From Blepharisma stoltei (taxonomy: Eukaryota; Ciliophora; Heterotrichea; Heterotrichida; Blepharismidae), in the NCBI GenBank assembly GCA_914767885.1, contig CAJZBQ010000046.1, positions 682,001-746,000 on the forward strand: a stretch of DNA of 64,000 nucleotides, read 5' to 3'. Position 1 is the stretch's first letter, and each line of letters starts with the position of its first letter. The notes under the pieces were generated by a model that was given only the letters and a program-made list of their open reading frames with translations, did not search any database and was not told the DNA's origin. Of this stretch, positions 34,821 through 45,700 are shown in pieces. The translations under genes and the position numbers were made by a program.

Positions 34821-35111
34821 AAATTTATAAGGGTATTTATTAATTATTTTCTTATTATTTCTTTTATACGATTTCAGTTAATGATTTTTAAGTGCTAAAT
34901 AGAAAATTAATTGTATCATATAAATTCAGAGAGAAATAATAAAATAAAAGGAAGAATAAAGCTTAATAAAGCATCTTCAATAATATTTCTATTGAAAATG
35001 ATAAAAATAATGATAACTCTTTTCTATATTTCTTTATTGCCTAGCAGCAGAATAAACCATCTTGAATCTTATGACAGCATTTTATGATAATAATTAAATC
35101 CAAACAGGAAA

Positions 35112-36217
35112 ATGTACGTCCGCAATTCCCCATTCGAAGATTATGGATTTAAGCCAGAAGTTGACGACGATAGTGATCCTCCTCTCCTGGAAGACTTAGG
35201 AATAAACCCTGAACACATAAAACAAAAAACTTTCAGCGTCCTCACTTTTACATCAGTAGATGAGCGACTTTTAAGCGACCCAGACATGGCTGGCCCGCTC
35301 CTCTTTGTCGTGATTTTCGGCGCTCTCTTACTTTTTGAAGGATAAGGATTATTAAAGTCAGACGCTAGCCATATTGGTGACGCAGTCATCAAAGACCTCC
35401 CGTACCGTACCGGAGGTTCTACCGCTTTTCGACTCCTGTCCAGATGTGTCTATCCCTCTTACAAGTGTCATTCCGGTACCCTTCTGTCTCCTCCTTGCCT
35501 TGATGCTTCAGTCTTGAGTGGCAGCTTATGGATTTCGGCGGGCCTACTACGGAAAATTGGAGTAGATTGATTCCAAGGCCTTTCTTCGAGAGCTACAGCA
35601 AAAAGGCTATTCCTTGTGACTTGGACACAAATACCCAGTTTCTCGGTAGAGGAATGCTCATGGGTCCTCGGATCCAAAGGACGTTGCTGAGCACCTTTAT
35701 TTCCAACCACAGGAAAGCAGCCAAAACCTACCCAGATACACGCTACTTGAACCTGCACTTGATTCTCAGCCCGCAGCCCGTCCCAGTTCGCCTTAACCAT
35801 AAGGTCTGGACTGCTGCGCCAAGAGGGCAGGCTAATACATGTCACCATTTTTAATGTATCTTACTTTTTGCAGGAAAAGTCCACTTCGGCTATATTTATG
35901 GCTTTGGCCTATTAGGATCATTTGGAATATACGCAGTCATTAATTTAATGTCTCAAGAAAGGGAGATCGATCTATACAGAACCGTTAGCATTCTCGGCTA
36001 TTCTTTACTGCCTATTGTGCTACTAGCAGGAATCGGAGTATTTTTCAAGCTTAATGGGCCACTTGGGACTGTGCTTGCAATAATTTGTGTAGGGTGGAGC
36101 ACTTTTACAGCTGCAAAGTTCTTTGAAAATTTACTTGAAATGAAGGATCAGAAGTATCTGATTATGTACCCAGTTTGTCTTATGTATGCTTGCTTTACAC
36201 TTTTGACAGTGTTTTAA
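35112..36217 (+). CDS. YIPF5: YIPF5/Yip1-family Golgi membrane protein, split by an R2 element
   Basis: N-terminal cytosolic region ending LLEDLGINPEHIKQKT, a family hallmark, then MAGPLLFVVIFGALLLF, KVHFGYIYGFGLLGSFGIYA and three further membrane segments to YACFTLLTVF, giving the five-span Yip1 topology. Yip1 proteins act with Rab GTPases in ER-to-Golgi traffic. An insert lies between two TCTTACTTTTTG copies (35326-35337, 35859-35870); keeping one gives LLLF-AGKVHFGY, matching the animal protein. Length after removal is about 195 residues, slightly short because of a reduced N-terminus. Confidence 0.9.
35338..35858 (+). mobile_element. R2 SINE-like element, copy b
   Basis: 521 bp between 12-bp TSDs, same orientation as the host gene. 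GC-richer than the gene. Shares GACGCAGTCA near the 5' end and CTCCTCCTTGC and a TGGACTGCT-like 3' end with copy a. Open stretches inside it on both strands have no family resemblance. Confidence 0.8.
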
Positions 36218-36716
36218 AATTAAATTAGGGTTCGATAAATTATGAATTGTTTGATCAGTTTAATGTAATCAACAAATAATCAAATTATTCTGTTTAAGGT
36301 AATTGCTAAATAGGAAATTACTATTTTTATCAATAAAATTGTTGTTATTAATAAATAAAATAGTGTATAATCTTAAAATTAATGGCTTTAATGAATTCTG
36401 GTAGTGCGATTTCCATTCAAAATAAAATTTTCAGGTAATACAAAATAAGAACTGTTTATAAAATTTATGCATTAAATTATTGAATCAAAAGAAGTGTCAA
36501 TGCAAGCAATATTCAAGCATTTTTTCTAATGGATAATAATTAATACAGCCTGATGGTTTCTCGGATTATTACAAAAAGGGCTATCCATGCCAAAGCTTCC
36601 ACATATTCTCCAAAATATCTTACAGCTTCACAGATAGATTCATATATCCCCACTTAAAATTACTAAAAACATTAAAATTATCAAATAATTCCCTATAAGA
36701 AACAAATGATCCATAA
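36218..36716. other. spacer with possible 5' exon of the next gene
   Basis: AT-rich on the left. About 36549-36700 reads DGFSDYYKKGYPCQSFHIFS in the same frame as the downstream dioxygenase, separated from it only by two TAA codons; it may be the 5' end of that gene with an unresolved IES. Confidence 0.4.
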
Positions 36717-37502
36717 AAAATCAAGCTTTTATCCTCTATAACTAATAATAACACCAATGGGTTCATTATTGCCCGTCAAGTTTTACCCCCTAACATCACC
36801 AATAATCTCCAACGCTGGGCGAAAGAATTAGAGGACCTTCCAGAGACTCCAGGAAAGTGAATGAAATATTTCGAAGAAGACAAGGCCAAGAAATCTCGCC
36901 TTTTATGTCGCATAGAAAATTTTTTGCCTTATTTCCCTGAACTTAAAGAAGTCGCCTTAGGGTTGATAACTGATATCAGTTCAGATTTGTTTTCTGAGCA
37001 GGCCGTCATATACAAAGAAAAAATCAATTTCAAATTCCCCAAAGGAAATGGTTTTAATGCACATCAGGACCAGCCAGCCTTCGTTAGTTTTGGAATTTCG
37101 AAGCTTTTGACGGTGCTGATGCCAATTGACCCTAATACAAGATTATCTGGTGGGCTTGATATTGTTCCCCAGGGACATATCCCCAGAGTTATTTTGCCTC
37201 AAAACAGTGATGGGGCTATAAGGACTGATGTTGAAGCCAAGCTCAACTGGGCTCCTGTTGATGCTGAGCCAGGAGATTTGGTGATTTTTGATAGCTATAC
37301 TCCACATAGAAGTGATATTAACTTGAGTAATTTCTGTAGAAGAAACTTGTATTTGACTTATAATCCGCTGTCTTTAGGTTCTTTGAGAGATCAGTATTAT
37401 GAAGAAAAGAGAAGATCATTCCCTCCGGAGTGTGAGAGAGACCCGAATAAAGATTATAGTGCTGGCGCTAAAGTTTTTAATGTCGCGAATCCAATAAAAT
37501 AA
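36717..37502 (+). CDS. phytanoyl-CoA dioxygenase-like Fe(II)/2-oxoglutarate enzyme
   Basis: Double-stranded beta-helix oxygenase with the metal ligands visible: HQD in NGFNAHQDQPAF and the distal His in FDSYTPHRSDIN, followed by RRNLYLTYNP where the 2-oxoglutarate-binding Arg is expected. The upstream part (NGFIIARQVLPPNITNNLQR) resembles the usual N-terminal strand of PhyH proteins. TGA just before ATG 36861 is Trp (GKWMKYF), so that ATG is internal. The true start is unresolved; the open frame begins after a TAA at 36714-36716. Substrate unknown. Ends TAA 37502, about 25 bp before a MITE. Confidence 0.8.
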
Positions 37503-37528
37503 GTATTTGGTTAAATCTTTTTAATTTA

Positions 37529-37866
37529 CTCCCCCCCCTCCGTGAGTGAACAAAACCATTAGAAAAATCGCTATTTTTTGCCCAAAAAAAACCCACCCTC
37601 CGTGAGTGAACAAAAATTTTTTTAATTGAATAATTTTTTATGGAAAAAATTTTTGATATATAAGTAATAATTAGTATAATGAAATCTCGTTTAATTTTAA
37701 AATAAATTTCTTTTAAAACATATATTTTGCAAATTAGGATTTTTTTAAAATTTCGAAAAAAATATTGTTTATAAAATTTATATATAAATTTTTTAAAAAA
37801 AAAAAACAATTAACCCCCCTCCGTGAGTGAACAAAATTTTTTTGTTCACTCACGGAGGGGGAGTTA
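37529..37866 (+). mobile_element. CTCC-type MITE, 338 bp
   Basis: Intergenic copy between two genes. TA at 37527-37528 and 37865-37866. Same four-copy arrangement of CTCCGTGAGTGAACAAAA as at 34362-34746, with a shorter interior. Confidence 0.85.
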
Positions 37867-37987
37867 GTGTCTTATTAGTTGAAATACTTGGATATTTTGG
37901 CATTGATAGAAAATATTTAGAAAATTTATAAAATTTGAAATAAAGATAATAGTTAGAAATTAATTTAATCTATATGCTATTTCAAGC

Positions 37988-38338
37988 CTATTCCTTTAAT
38001 TTAGTCGAATTCAATCTATCTAGCAAAGTATCCCTAAAATCTGAAAATAGAGTATTATATTCTTTTATGCATCGCTGTGTGCAATCTGCTAAATTATTTG
38101 CATCCCAACAATCATGTTTGCAGTATTCAACTCCTTTTTTGATATAAAATTCTTGTTTTCTTTTAACAATTTCATCTAATGTATCCAATGAGCTTTTGCA
38201 TGATTTTTCACATTCTAATTCTCCATCCTTGCATCTTGCTTTTATACAATTCTCTGCATTATTTTTAAGATTCATATATGGAATTGTTCATTCTGGGCTT
38301 CTCAAAAATACTTCTGTGTCAAAATAAAACTCTGCCAT
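37988..38338 (-). CDS. small cysteine protein, FAM136A-like pattern
   Basis: 116 residues from ATG 38338 (one TGA-Trp, SPEWTIPYM). Cysteine pairs CIKARC, CEKSC, CKHDC and CTQRC alternate with helices, similar to the CX3C pairs of FAM136A and other proteins imported into the mitochondrial intermembrane space by the Mia40 route. Identity is a pattern match only; the first pair is CX4C, not CX3C. Ends LNSTKLKE TAG. Confidence 0.5.
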
Positions 38339-38470
38339 GAGAAATGAGATTATAATATAAAAAATTAAAATCTAAGTAAAAATAAAGTATGAAAAATATT
38401 GCCTTCATATAGAATTGAACAGCATATTAATTATTTTAATTTTCTTATCAACATAATTAATTTTGCAAAT

Positions 38471-39520
38471 CTAGATATTCAATGAAAGTCCTAAAGCGAA
38501 TGAATACAGCCTTGAGTCTACCATACACTGTCTCTCTTCTTGAATTTTTTTAATTTCTTCTAGAAGCTGGTCTGTTTTTGCAAATACAACATCAATAATT
38601 TCGCAAAGGTCCAGCTCTTGTTGAGGGTCTTTATTTTCTTCAAGATCTCCATTTACAGTTACTTCTACATACATTGTTTTCTCACTCCCCCTTAAATCTG
38701 TATGAAATATGGGCTAAATTTCGATTGTTTGGGTAAGTGAAATTTAATTAAAATTTTATTTTTAATGAGTCAAAAATAGTAAATTTTATATAAATAATTT
38801 TGACCTATAGTGCATTGCACTATATAGGGAGGGTCTCCACGCGTGGATTATTTTCCATGTATCGAACCAAAATTCAACATATAGAGTTTCACAACATGAA
38901 CGTTTCCACATGTTGAAAATATTCCACATGTAGAGACCCTTCCAATATTAGTGCAACGCAGTAAATTTAATTGATAGAGTGCAAGAAAATGCTTTAAACA
39001 TTAAATGCTGGATCAATTTTTATTAAAATTAAATTTTCATAAAATAAATTAAATGACCCCAATTTATAGTTTTAATTTTTAAATTCCTTTAAAGAGCAAT
39101 CCTTGGGCTTCAATTTAACAGGGAGGAATCAGTGCTTTTCCAGGGATCAATTCAGACTTGAGGCCTTGCAAAATCTTCAGCAATGTCTCCAAGGCTTGCA
39201 GAGAACCCAGTTTCTTCTTTAAGCTCTCTAAGTGCTCCAAGCTCTATTTGCTCGTTATCATTTGAAGTCCCACCGGGAAAGCTCAGAACATAGCCTTCAA
39301 CAGGATATCTATACTCCAATGTCAAAATGTAAAACCATTCATCATTTTTCAGTATCTTCGGGATAATGTCTACTCCTTGTTTCACCGACCCATGGGGTGG
39401 CCTACATACTATTTCCCATGTTATTCTTGATCCATCAGCTTTTTCTACAGTTTTCTCATGAAAATGCATATACTTCCCTTCATATAAACATTTCTCGTCA
39501 ATAGTGGTAGGAATTTCCAT
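38471..39520 (-). CDS. NUDT5: NUDT5-like ADP-sugar pyrophosphatase, split by an IES
   Basis: N-terminal part (ATG 39520) carries a complete Nudix box: GGTSNDNEQIELGALRELKE followed by ETGF (GX5EX7REUXEEXGU, ligands for divalent metal), preceded by VEGYVLSFP. The C-terminal part (38674-38471) reads YVEVTVNGD and ends VDSRLYSFALGLSL, matching the end of human NUDT5. The two halves are separated by 447 bp (38685-39131). Removing it with one TCA joins DPWKST to EKTMYVEV in frame. NUDT5 hydrolyses ADP-ribose and related ADP-sugars to AMP plus the sugar phosphate. Upstream TTG-initiated extension to 39583 is not used. Confidence 0.85.
38685..39131. mobile_element. IES in NUDT5 with TCA rather than TA at both junctions
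   Basis: Ends ACTCCCCCTTAAATCTG and, inverted, ATTCCTCCCTGTTAAATTGA, a decayed version of the TTTAAATTGG MITE ends. Junction trinucleotide TCA at 38682-38684 and 39129-39131. Contains a nested inverted-repeat MITE (about 38806-38972). Confidence 0.75.
38806..38972. mobile_element. nested inverted-repeat MITE
   Basis: Arms AGTGCATTGCACTATATAGG / AGGGTCTCCACGCGTGGA on the left, mirrored on the right as ACTGCGTTGCACTA and AGGGTCTCTACATGTGGA. About 165 bp, no ORF. Confidence 0.6.
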
Positions 39521-39617
39521 AATAATTTTGATTATAATGCAATTAATTATTTTATCACAAAGCCATTGAAAAATGGTAGTCAATAAAAATCCAATGGGGT
39601 AGCATTAATTTTTACCT

Positions 39618-39807
39618 AACCAATCGTGAGTAACAAAAATAAAATTTAGCTTTTAAAATGCAGGTTCTTTAAATTTAACAGAATGAGCAAGAGATTTAAG
39701 ATACTAATTATCACTTATATATCAAAATATTTTTTCACAAAAAATGATTTTTTTCCAAAAAAAATAGGGGTTATTGCAATGTTTTTGTTCCACTCACGAA
39801 GTTAAAG
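39618..39807 (-). mobile_element. decayed CTCC-type MITE, reverse orientation
   Basis: ATCGTGAGTAACAAAA at one end and TTTTTGTTCCACTCACGAAGTTA-like sequence at the other, with the family interior ACTAATTATCACTTATATATC on this strand. Shortened and mutated. Confidence 0.55.
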
Positions 39808-39868
39808 AGGAAAAAATTATCTTCATTTTTTATAGATAAAAATTATTATAATCCTCCAACTTGAAAAA

Positions 39869-40285
39869 ATGGGAAGCCAGTGCTGCAATGGGAGAAATAA
39901 AGCTCCAGCTAAGAAAAATATTTATGAAACAACAGAGAAAGTTTTCTTAGAGACCAATAGGACATTAAGCACCAAAAATACACTGACCTTCAGGTAAGAA
40001 ATAGAAAGGAATCAAGATTTTGAAAGCTCTCAAGATGCAACTGAAAATGAATACAAGAAAACAGTGGTAGAATTGAATGGAGGCAATGAAATGAAAAGAA
40101 CTGGGAACTGTCCTTATTGTAACGCTGAACAGGTAATAGCCAGCAAATTTAAACACTTAGAATGCACTAATTGTATGCAGATTTACATGCAAGATGGATG
40201 CACTCGAACGCTCTATAAGTAAAACCTATACAGGCTGCCTCCTGGAAGCTCTTTATTTAGATCAAATTCTCCAAAACGATCTTAA
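39869..40285 (+). CDS. small zinc-ribbon protein with MGxxCC N-terminus
   Basis: About 128 residues after removal of two 15-nt introns (39994-40008, 40219-40233), both needed for an open frame. N-terminus MGSQCC suggests N-myristoylation plus palmitoylation and hence membrane attachment. A CPYC...CTNC pair with 20 or so residues between forms a zinc ribbon (GNCPYCNAEQVIASK). Basic C-terminal tail RSNSPKRS. No named family recognised. Confidence 0.7.
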
Positions 40286-40381
40286 AATGTTGTAAAATTA
40301 ATAATTCTTGTAAAAAAAGTTAACAAAAATCATTCCTTTTTAACTGCAAAAATGATTATTATTTCATTTAAAGACTAGAAA

Positions 40382-41077
40382 TTATTTTTTAATTCCTGTA
40401 ATCTCCAAGTCTTTATTTGACCTGAACCGGATTTTTTTCTTTGGGCTAGCTTGTGCGTTAAATATATTCTTATATTTCTGTGAATTAATCGGCTTTAATT
40501 TCTTATATACACTGTGAGGAGGGCTTCGAATTTTTAATGGAGTATTTCTATTATCCAGGGCATACGACATGTCCTGTTTTTCTTTGATTACCAAAATACT
40601 ATCTTTATTATTCACCTTTACTGGCTTCAATTTTCGGTATTTCAGGTTTTCTCATGGATTGTGCTTAAAGTAATTCAAAGTTTTGTAAGGCTGCGGTGGA
40701 GACTCAAATTCAAACCCTGTTGAATTTGGTCTTATAGCAAGTCCACGGTCAAAATCAGCTGGCGATTTTTGTGTAGAAATGCTGCCTCTTTTCAGTTTTA
40801 TTTTTCTCATAGGAAAAGAAGTTACTTGGAATCCTAAAGAATGCGACCTTGTTGCCTGAATAAATGAAGAGTTCTCAACAGCAATTTCGCTTGGATTTTC
40901 TTTTCTAATTTCTTGCTTGGAGAATTCAATTGAGTCTACTTGTATAGAAATTTCACTCTGCGGGTTATGATCCACAATTTCGGTGATTTTTGAAAGGATT
41001 GGCTGCTTATTGTCTTTCTCATTTTCATGGTCGATTTGTCGTCTATTTAAAAATTACACTGGAATTTCTCTTCCAAA
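40382..41077 (-). CDS. basic Ser-rich protein, unrecognised
   Basis: Minus-strand frame, with one TGA-Trp (KHNPWENLKYRK), ending NKDLEITGIKK TAA. Rich in Lys, Ser and Pro with short motifs such as RKIKLKRGSISTQKSPADF and PLKIRSPPHSVYKKLKP; probably disordered. A 15-nt intron (GTAATTTTTAAATAG, about 41041-41055) links a short upstream exon; no ATG is found in that exon, so the 5' end is unresolved and may be hidden by an IES. Confidence 0.55.
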
Positions 41078-41304
41078 ATATTTTATGTGTGTTTTAATAA
41101 GAAAACTTGTTTATATTTTTTATTTATAATAATAAGATTATTTATTATGAAATACTATTCTATATTATAAGCTAATAAGAAAAATAAATAATAGTTTATT
41201 ATCCTAATTTTATAGAGAATTAATTTTAATATTGATAACAGAAGCCTCAAGGAATAGGCAAAGATATATAATTTCTGAGTTTCCATTTATCGAATGATTA
41301 TTTA

Positions 41305-41802
41305 TTATGCCTTCAAAGCTGCCTTAGGAACGCTTTCTTGGTTCTCTGTAGCAATGATTTCGATATGGCAGTTTGAGCTCAAATAAGGCTTGATCCCACC
41401 ATGTGCTCTGAAAGTTTTTCTTCTTCCTTTTTGTGCTCTGTTGACTTGAACGTGCCACAGCGACATGTTTTCCACATCCAGTCCTTTGCTATCAGCGCTT
41501 GCTTCTAAGTTTCTAAGCAAATCCAAAACAACTTTGCAAGACTTTTCAGGCCATCTTCCTTGTGTGCATCCCCATTGCTTGGCTTGTGCATGCCTTCCAA
41601 CACCTCCATGATACCTTCTAAATGGGACAATTTGTTTTTGTTCAATGACATCTTCTAAGAATCCTTTAGCTTTCTTAAGAGGCATCCCTCTGATTGCTGC
41701 AGCAACTTCAAAGGTATTTTTGAAATGCACGCGGAGGTCACTACCTTTAGTAGAACAAGATTTAGCTGGGACTGCTGGTGACCGTGAATAGCTCTTTACC
41801 AT
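41305..41802 (-). CDS. RPL17: 60S ribosomal protein uL22 (RPL17)
   Basis: 165 residues, full length. Family landmarks: [49 protein letters not shown] and the long hairpin [17 protein letters not shown] that lines the peptide exit tunnel. Uninterrupted. Its start is 35 bp from the end of the Rab6 gene on the same strand, showing how compact the genome is where no insert intervenes. Confidence 0.97.
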   Translation of the reverse strand: MVKSYSRSPAVPAKSCSTKGSDLRVHFKNTFEVAAAIRGMPLKKAKGFLEDVIEQKQIVPFRRYHGGVGRHAQAKQWGCTQGRWPEKSCKVVLDLLRNLEASADSKGLDVENMSLWHVQVNRAQKGRRKTFRAHGGIKPYLSSNCHIEIIATENQESVPKAALKA

Positions 41803-41837
41803 TTATTTGATACCATACTTATCTCAATCTAATTAAT

Positions 41838-42563
<726 letters not shown>

Positions 42564-42753
42564 TTAATAACAAAATAGTGCATTATCAGCTATATATCTT
42601 TTTATGGTAGTAAGGAGGTTTTTACCTTCGTATTTTATTAATAGGAGTCAACAAAAAAATAACTAAAATATAGAGAGTCTTTTTATATCAATTAATGGAA
42701 ATAATTGGATATTGTTTATGCCATAATTAGGAATTGCATTAAATTATAACTAG

Positions 42754-45700
42754 TTAAACTAAATCACAGCCAGGAATTGTAATAAAAGCAGATATAATAG
42801 GCAAGCAAGAAACTTTATTTTGTAAAAAGACCCTGATATTTTCACTTGCTCCTTCAATACTTCGAACAGCTATTTCTTGTCGATACTTAAGTGTAGGGAC
42901 TAAGCAAGGGAAATAAGTGAGAGGTGTAAGAATTTGAAAAAGCTTAGGGTCATATGAAAAAGAAACGACAATATCTGTAGAAGATTGCCTGCCCTGATTT
43001 TGTACTTCCAAAATTATTGTAAAAAGTGGGCCTAATCCTTGAACATAAGCACCCATACTCAGCTGTGACTCTATGCTCTGATTAGTTGGCTCTTGATATT
43101 GTAACTGCAAATATGCTTTTGCAGTCCTCAATCTTAATGATGTCAAATCTCTCAAAAATCCTCCATACATCTGTCTAGCGCTTTCTTTTTCTCTATCAAC
43201 TTGTTCTAAATACAGTTTGGACTTAGCTGGTATCACTAATGGGATTTCTTGTTCAGGCGGAGGTCCAATGAACTCATTTCTCCCTTCTAAATTTGCCTTT
43301 TTGTCAATAAGTTTTACCACAATTCCTCCACTTTTGACGTTGAGCACCAATGATCCTTCTTCTCTTCCATAAGACCCAAAAGCCATCCCTAATATAGTTT
43401 CTCCAATACTCAAAGAGTGTAATAGAACTTTATCTTTATAAAGCCTTATTTCTCCATTAGCTAATGCTACAAGTAGACCTTTGAATACACGAGCTCTTGT
43501 GAGCTTTAGCATTTCAATGCAGGAAACTTGTTCAGGCATGTATAGAGTGTAAAGCTTTCTCCCTTTGATGTGGTAGCAATAGATATTTAAATTATATCTG
43601 ACAAAGTTTTATGAACTCGGCTAAAGGGCAGCTATGCTAGGTAAGCAATTCAGTAATGTATAGAGCCTAGCCCTAGTCCAATTTCTGGGTTGGATTTTTA
43701 CCTCAGGGGAGAAAGGGACTCGGAAGTTGGAAAAGTGATGCCCAGCCTAGTCTACAAGCAATGCCTAGGCTATCGTGTAAAATTCTCCAGAGCTACACCC
43801 AAGGCAACGAGTTTCATTTTTTGGCAATAGTCGACCAGGAAATCCATTTTTTTGGTTTTTTGTGTACCCTCAGTCTCAAGCAAGCCACAGAAGTCCGAAG
43901 ACTGTCAACTTAATATGAAACCGGAAGGCAAGGGGGAGACATTCCCATCCCTGGTGGAAGGAATACCGCAAGGCGGTTTGAATCTCCTTGGAGATCCTCA
44001 GTGGCTACGTTAGCGCCATCTGTTAATTTAAGTCTAAGTTTAAGATGTGGTAACAATGTACTTTTTGGTCAACAGATCCCACAAAAATGCTTCGGTCAAT
44101 ATTAATAAGGCCTACTGAGTGGGTTTCCAGCTCTATGATGCTTGGCATCAGCTGCCCATTTTTTACTGTGTATATATTAGAATCCCTACAAGCCACAAGA
44201 ATTCGATACTCACCACTAAAAAGTCCAGCAGTCGATATAAAGGCAGGGACATCTGGCAATACAACTTTTGTAATAATAGCTGAGCCTGTTTTATCTAAAA
44301 CATACAAAAACTTGTGCTCAGTCCCAATAACAAGCACTGATACTGCATTTTCTAGCTCTTGGTCTAATTTAAGGGTTGTCCTGAAAAAACCCCTAGGAGG
44401 TTTTTTCCTGTCCTTTTTTTTCTGATGAAAATGACTGAAAAGTAGAATTCCTTGAATTTTCCAGGAAAAAACCCCAACGGTAATTTTTGAAAAATTTGCA
44501 AACCATACAGGAAAAAAACCCAACTGTGTGTTTTTCCTGGTTTTTTCCAGGAAAAAACCCCATCCTCAAAAAAAGTCCATTATCGAATTAAGGTCATCAT
44601 AAGTAGATATAAAGCCCCACAAATTCAACTGCAAAGACTAATCACATAATCAATTCTAAACTCTTATTATCAAAGAGAAATGAATAAAGTAAACAAATAG
44701 CATCTAAATTAACACTTGATTTCAACAGTAGTAATTTTTTGATTCTCAAAAACAGCATGAAAAAACCCTAATAAAAATAAATCATTAATACAATTGCATA
44801 AGAGAGAGTCCTCAAAAAGAGTGATAATATAGGAAAATAGATATCTACAGCAAGAATACATCAAATACTTGATTATTAGAACAAAAACTCATAATAAATT
44901 ATAAATGCTATATGATATTAAAAAGCAAATAAATAGGAAAAAACATTACAGGAAAAAACCCTCATTAGAAATTTTGGCTAAAAATTTCCAGGAAAAAACC
45001 CCTAGTGATGTTAGGTACCCAAAAAAATTGCAGGAAAAAACCCCAATGGTGGTAAAATCCTGGAAAATTCCAGGAAAAAAACCCCTGACTCACCCCCATT
45101 ATTTTTTATGTAAAAAGTTTTGATATAAGTTAAATGTTTCTTCTTAACTAAAATTATGAATTTAGTTATATCTTGCTCTTGTTTATAGAAGAGAGCATAA
45201 AGAGCATCTTATTTAAATAAATTTATATCCTTAATTGCTAAATGTTTAGAACAATTTAAATATTTTGTTTAAAAATTTTTATTTTTTAGATAAAAATAAC
45301 ATTTTTTATCTAAATTATTTTGATATATAAATTCAATACGAATTCTTTACAAAATTTCAATATTTAATTTATTTCTTGCTTTATTTTAAGAATAGAGTAT
45401 AATAAATAATATTTTATTTAAATAAAATAGCACTTTGATTAATAAATTTTCTGCGTAAATAGTTTTGATACCAATTAATAGTGGCACATTAACTAATAAT
45501 TAAAATTTAGTTATATCTTACTTTTTGTAATGGATAATGACTAAATAGCATTTTATTAAACAAATTTATTAATCTAATTCGATAAATTTTTGAATTTTTT
45601 ATAAATATTTTTTTAAAATTTTCTTAACCTCCTTTTAAATTGGAACAAATTTTTTTATTCCAATTTAAAGGGGGAAGTGGGAAAATTATAAAAAGTTCGT

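Noticed and set aside
35468..35854. Open frames of about 110-126 codons on both strands
   Set aside because: They lie wholly within R2 copy b, overlap each other on opposite strands, and have no counterpart in the other R2 copies.
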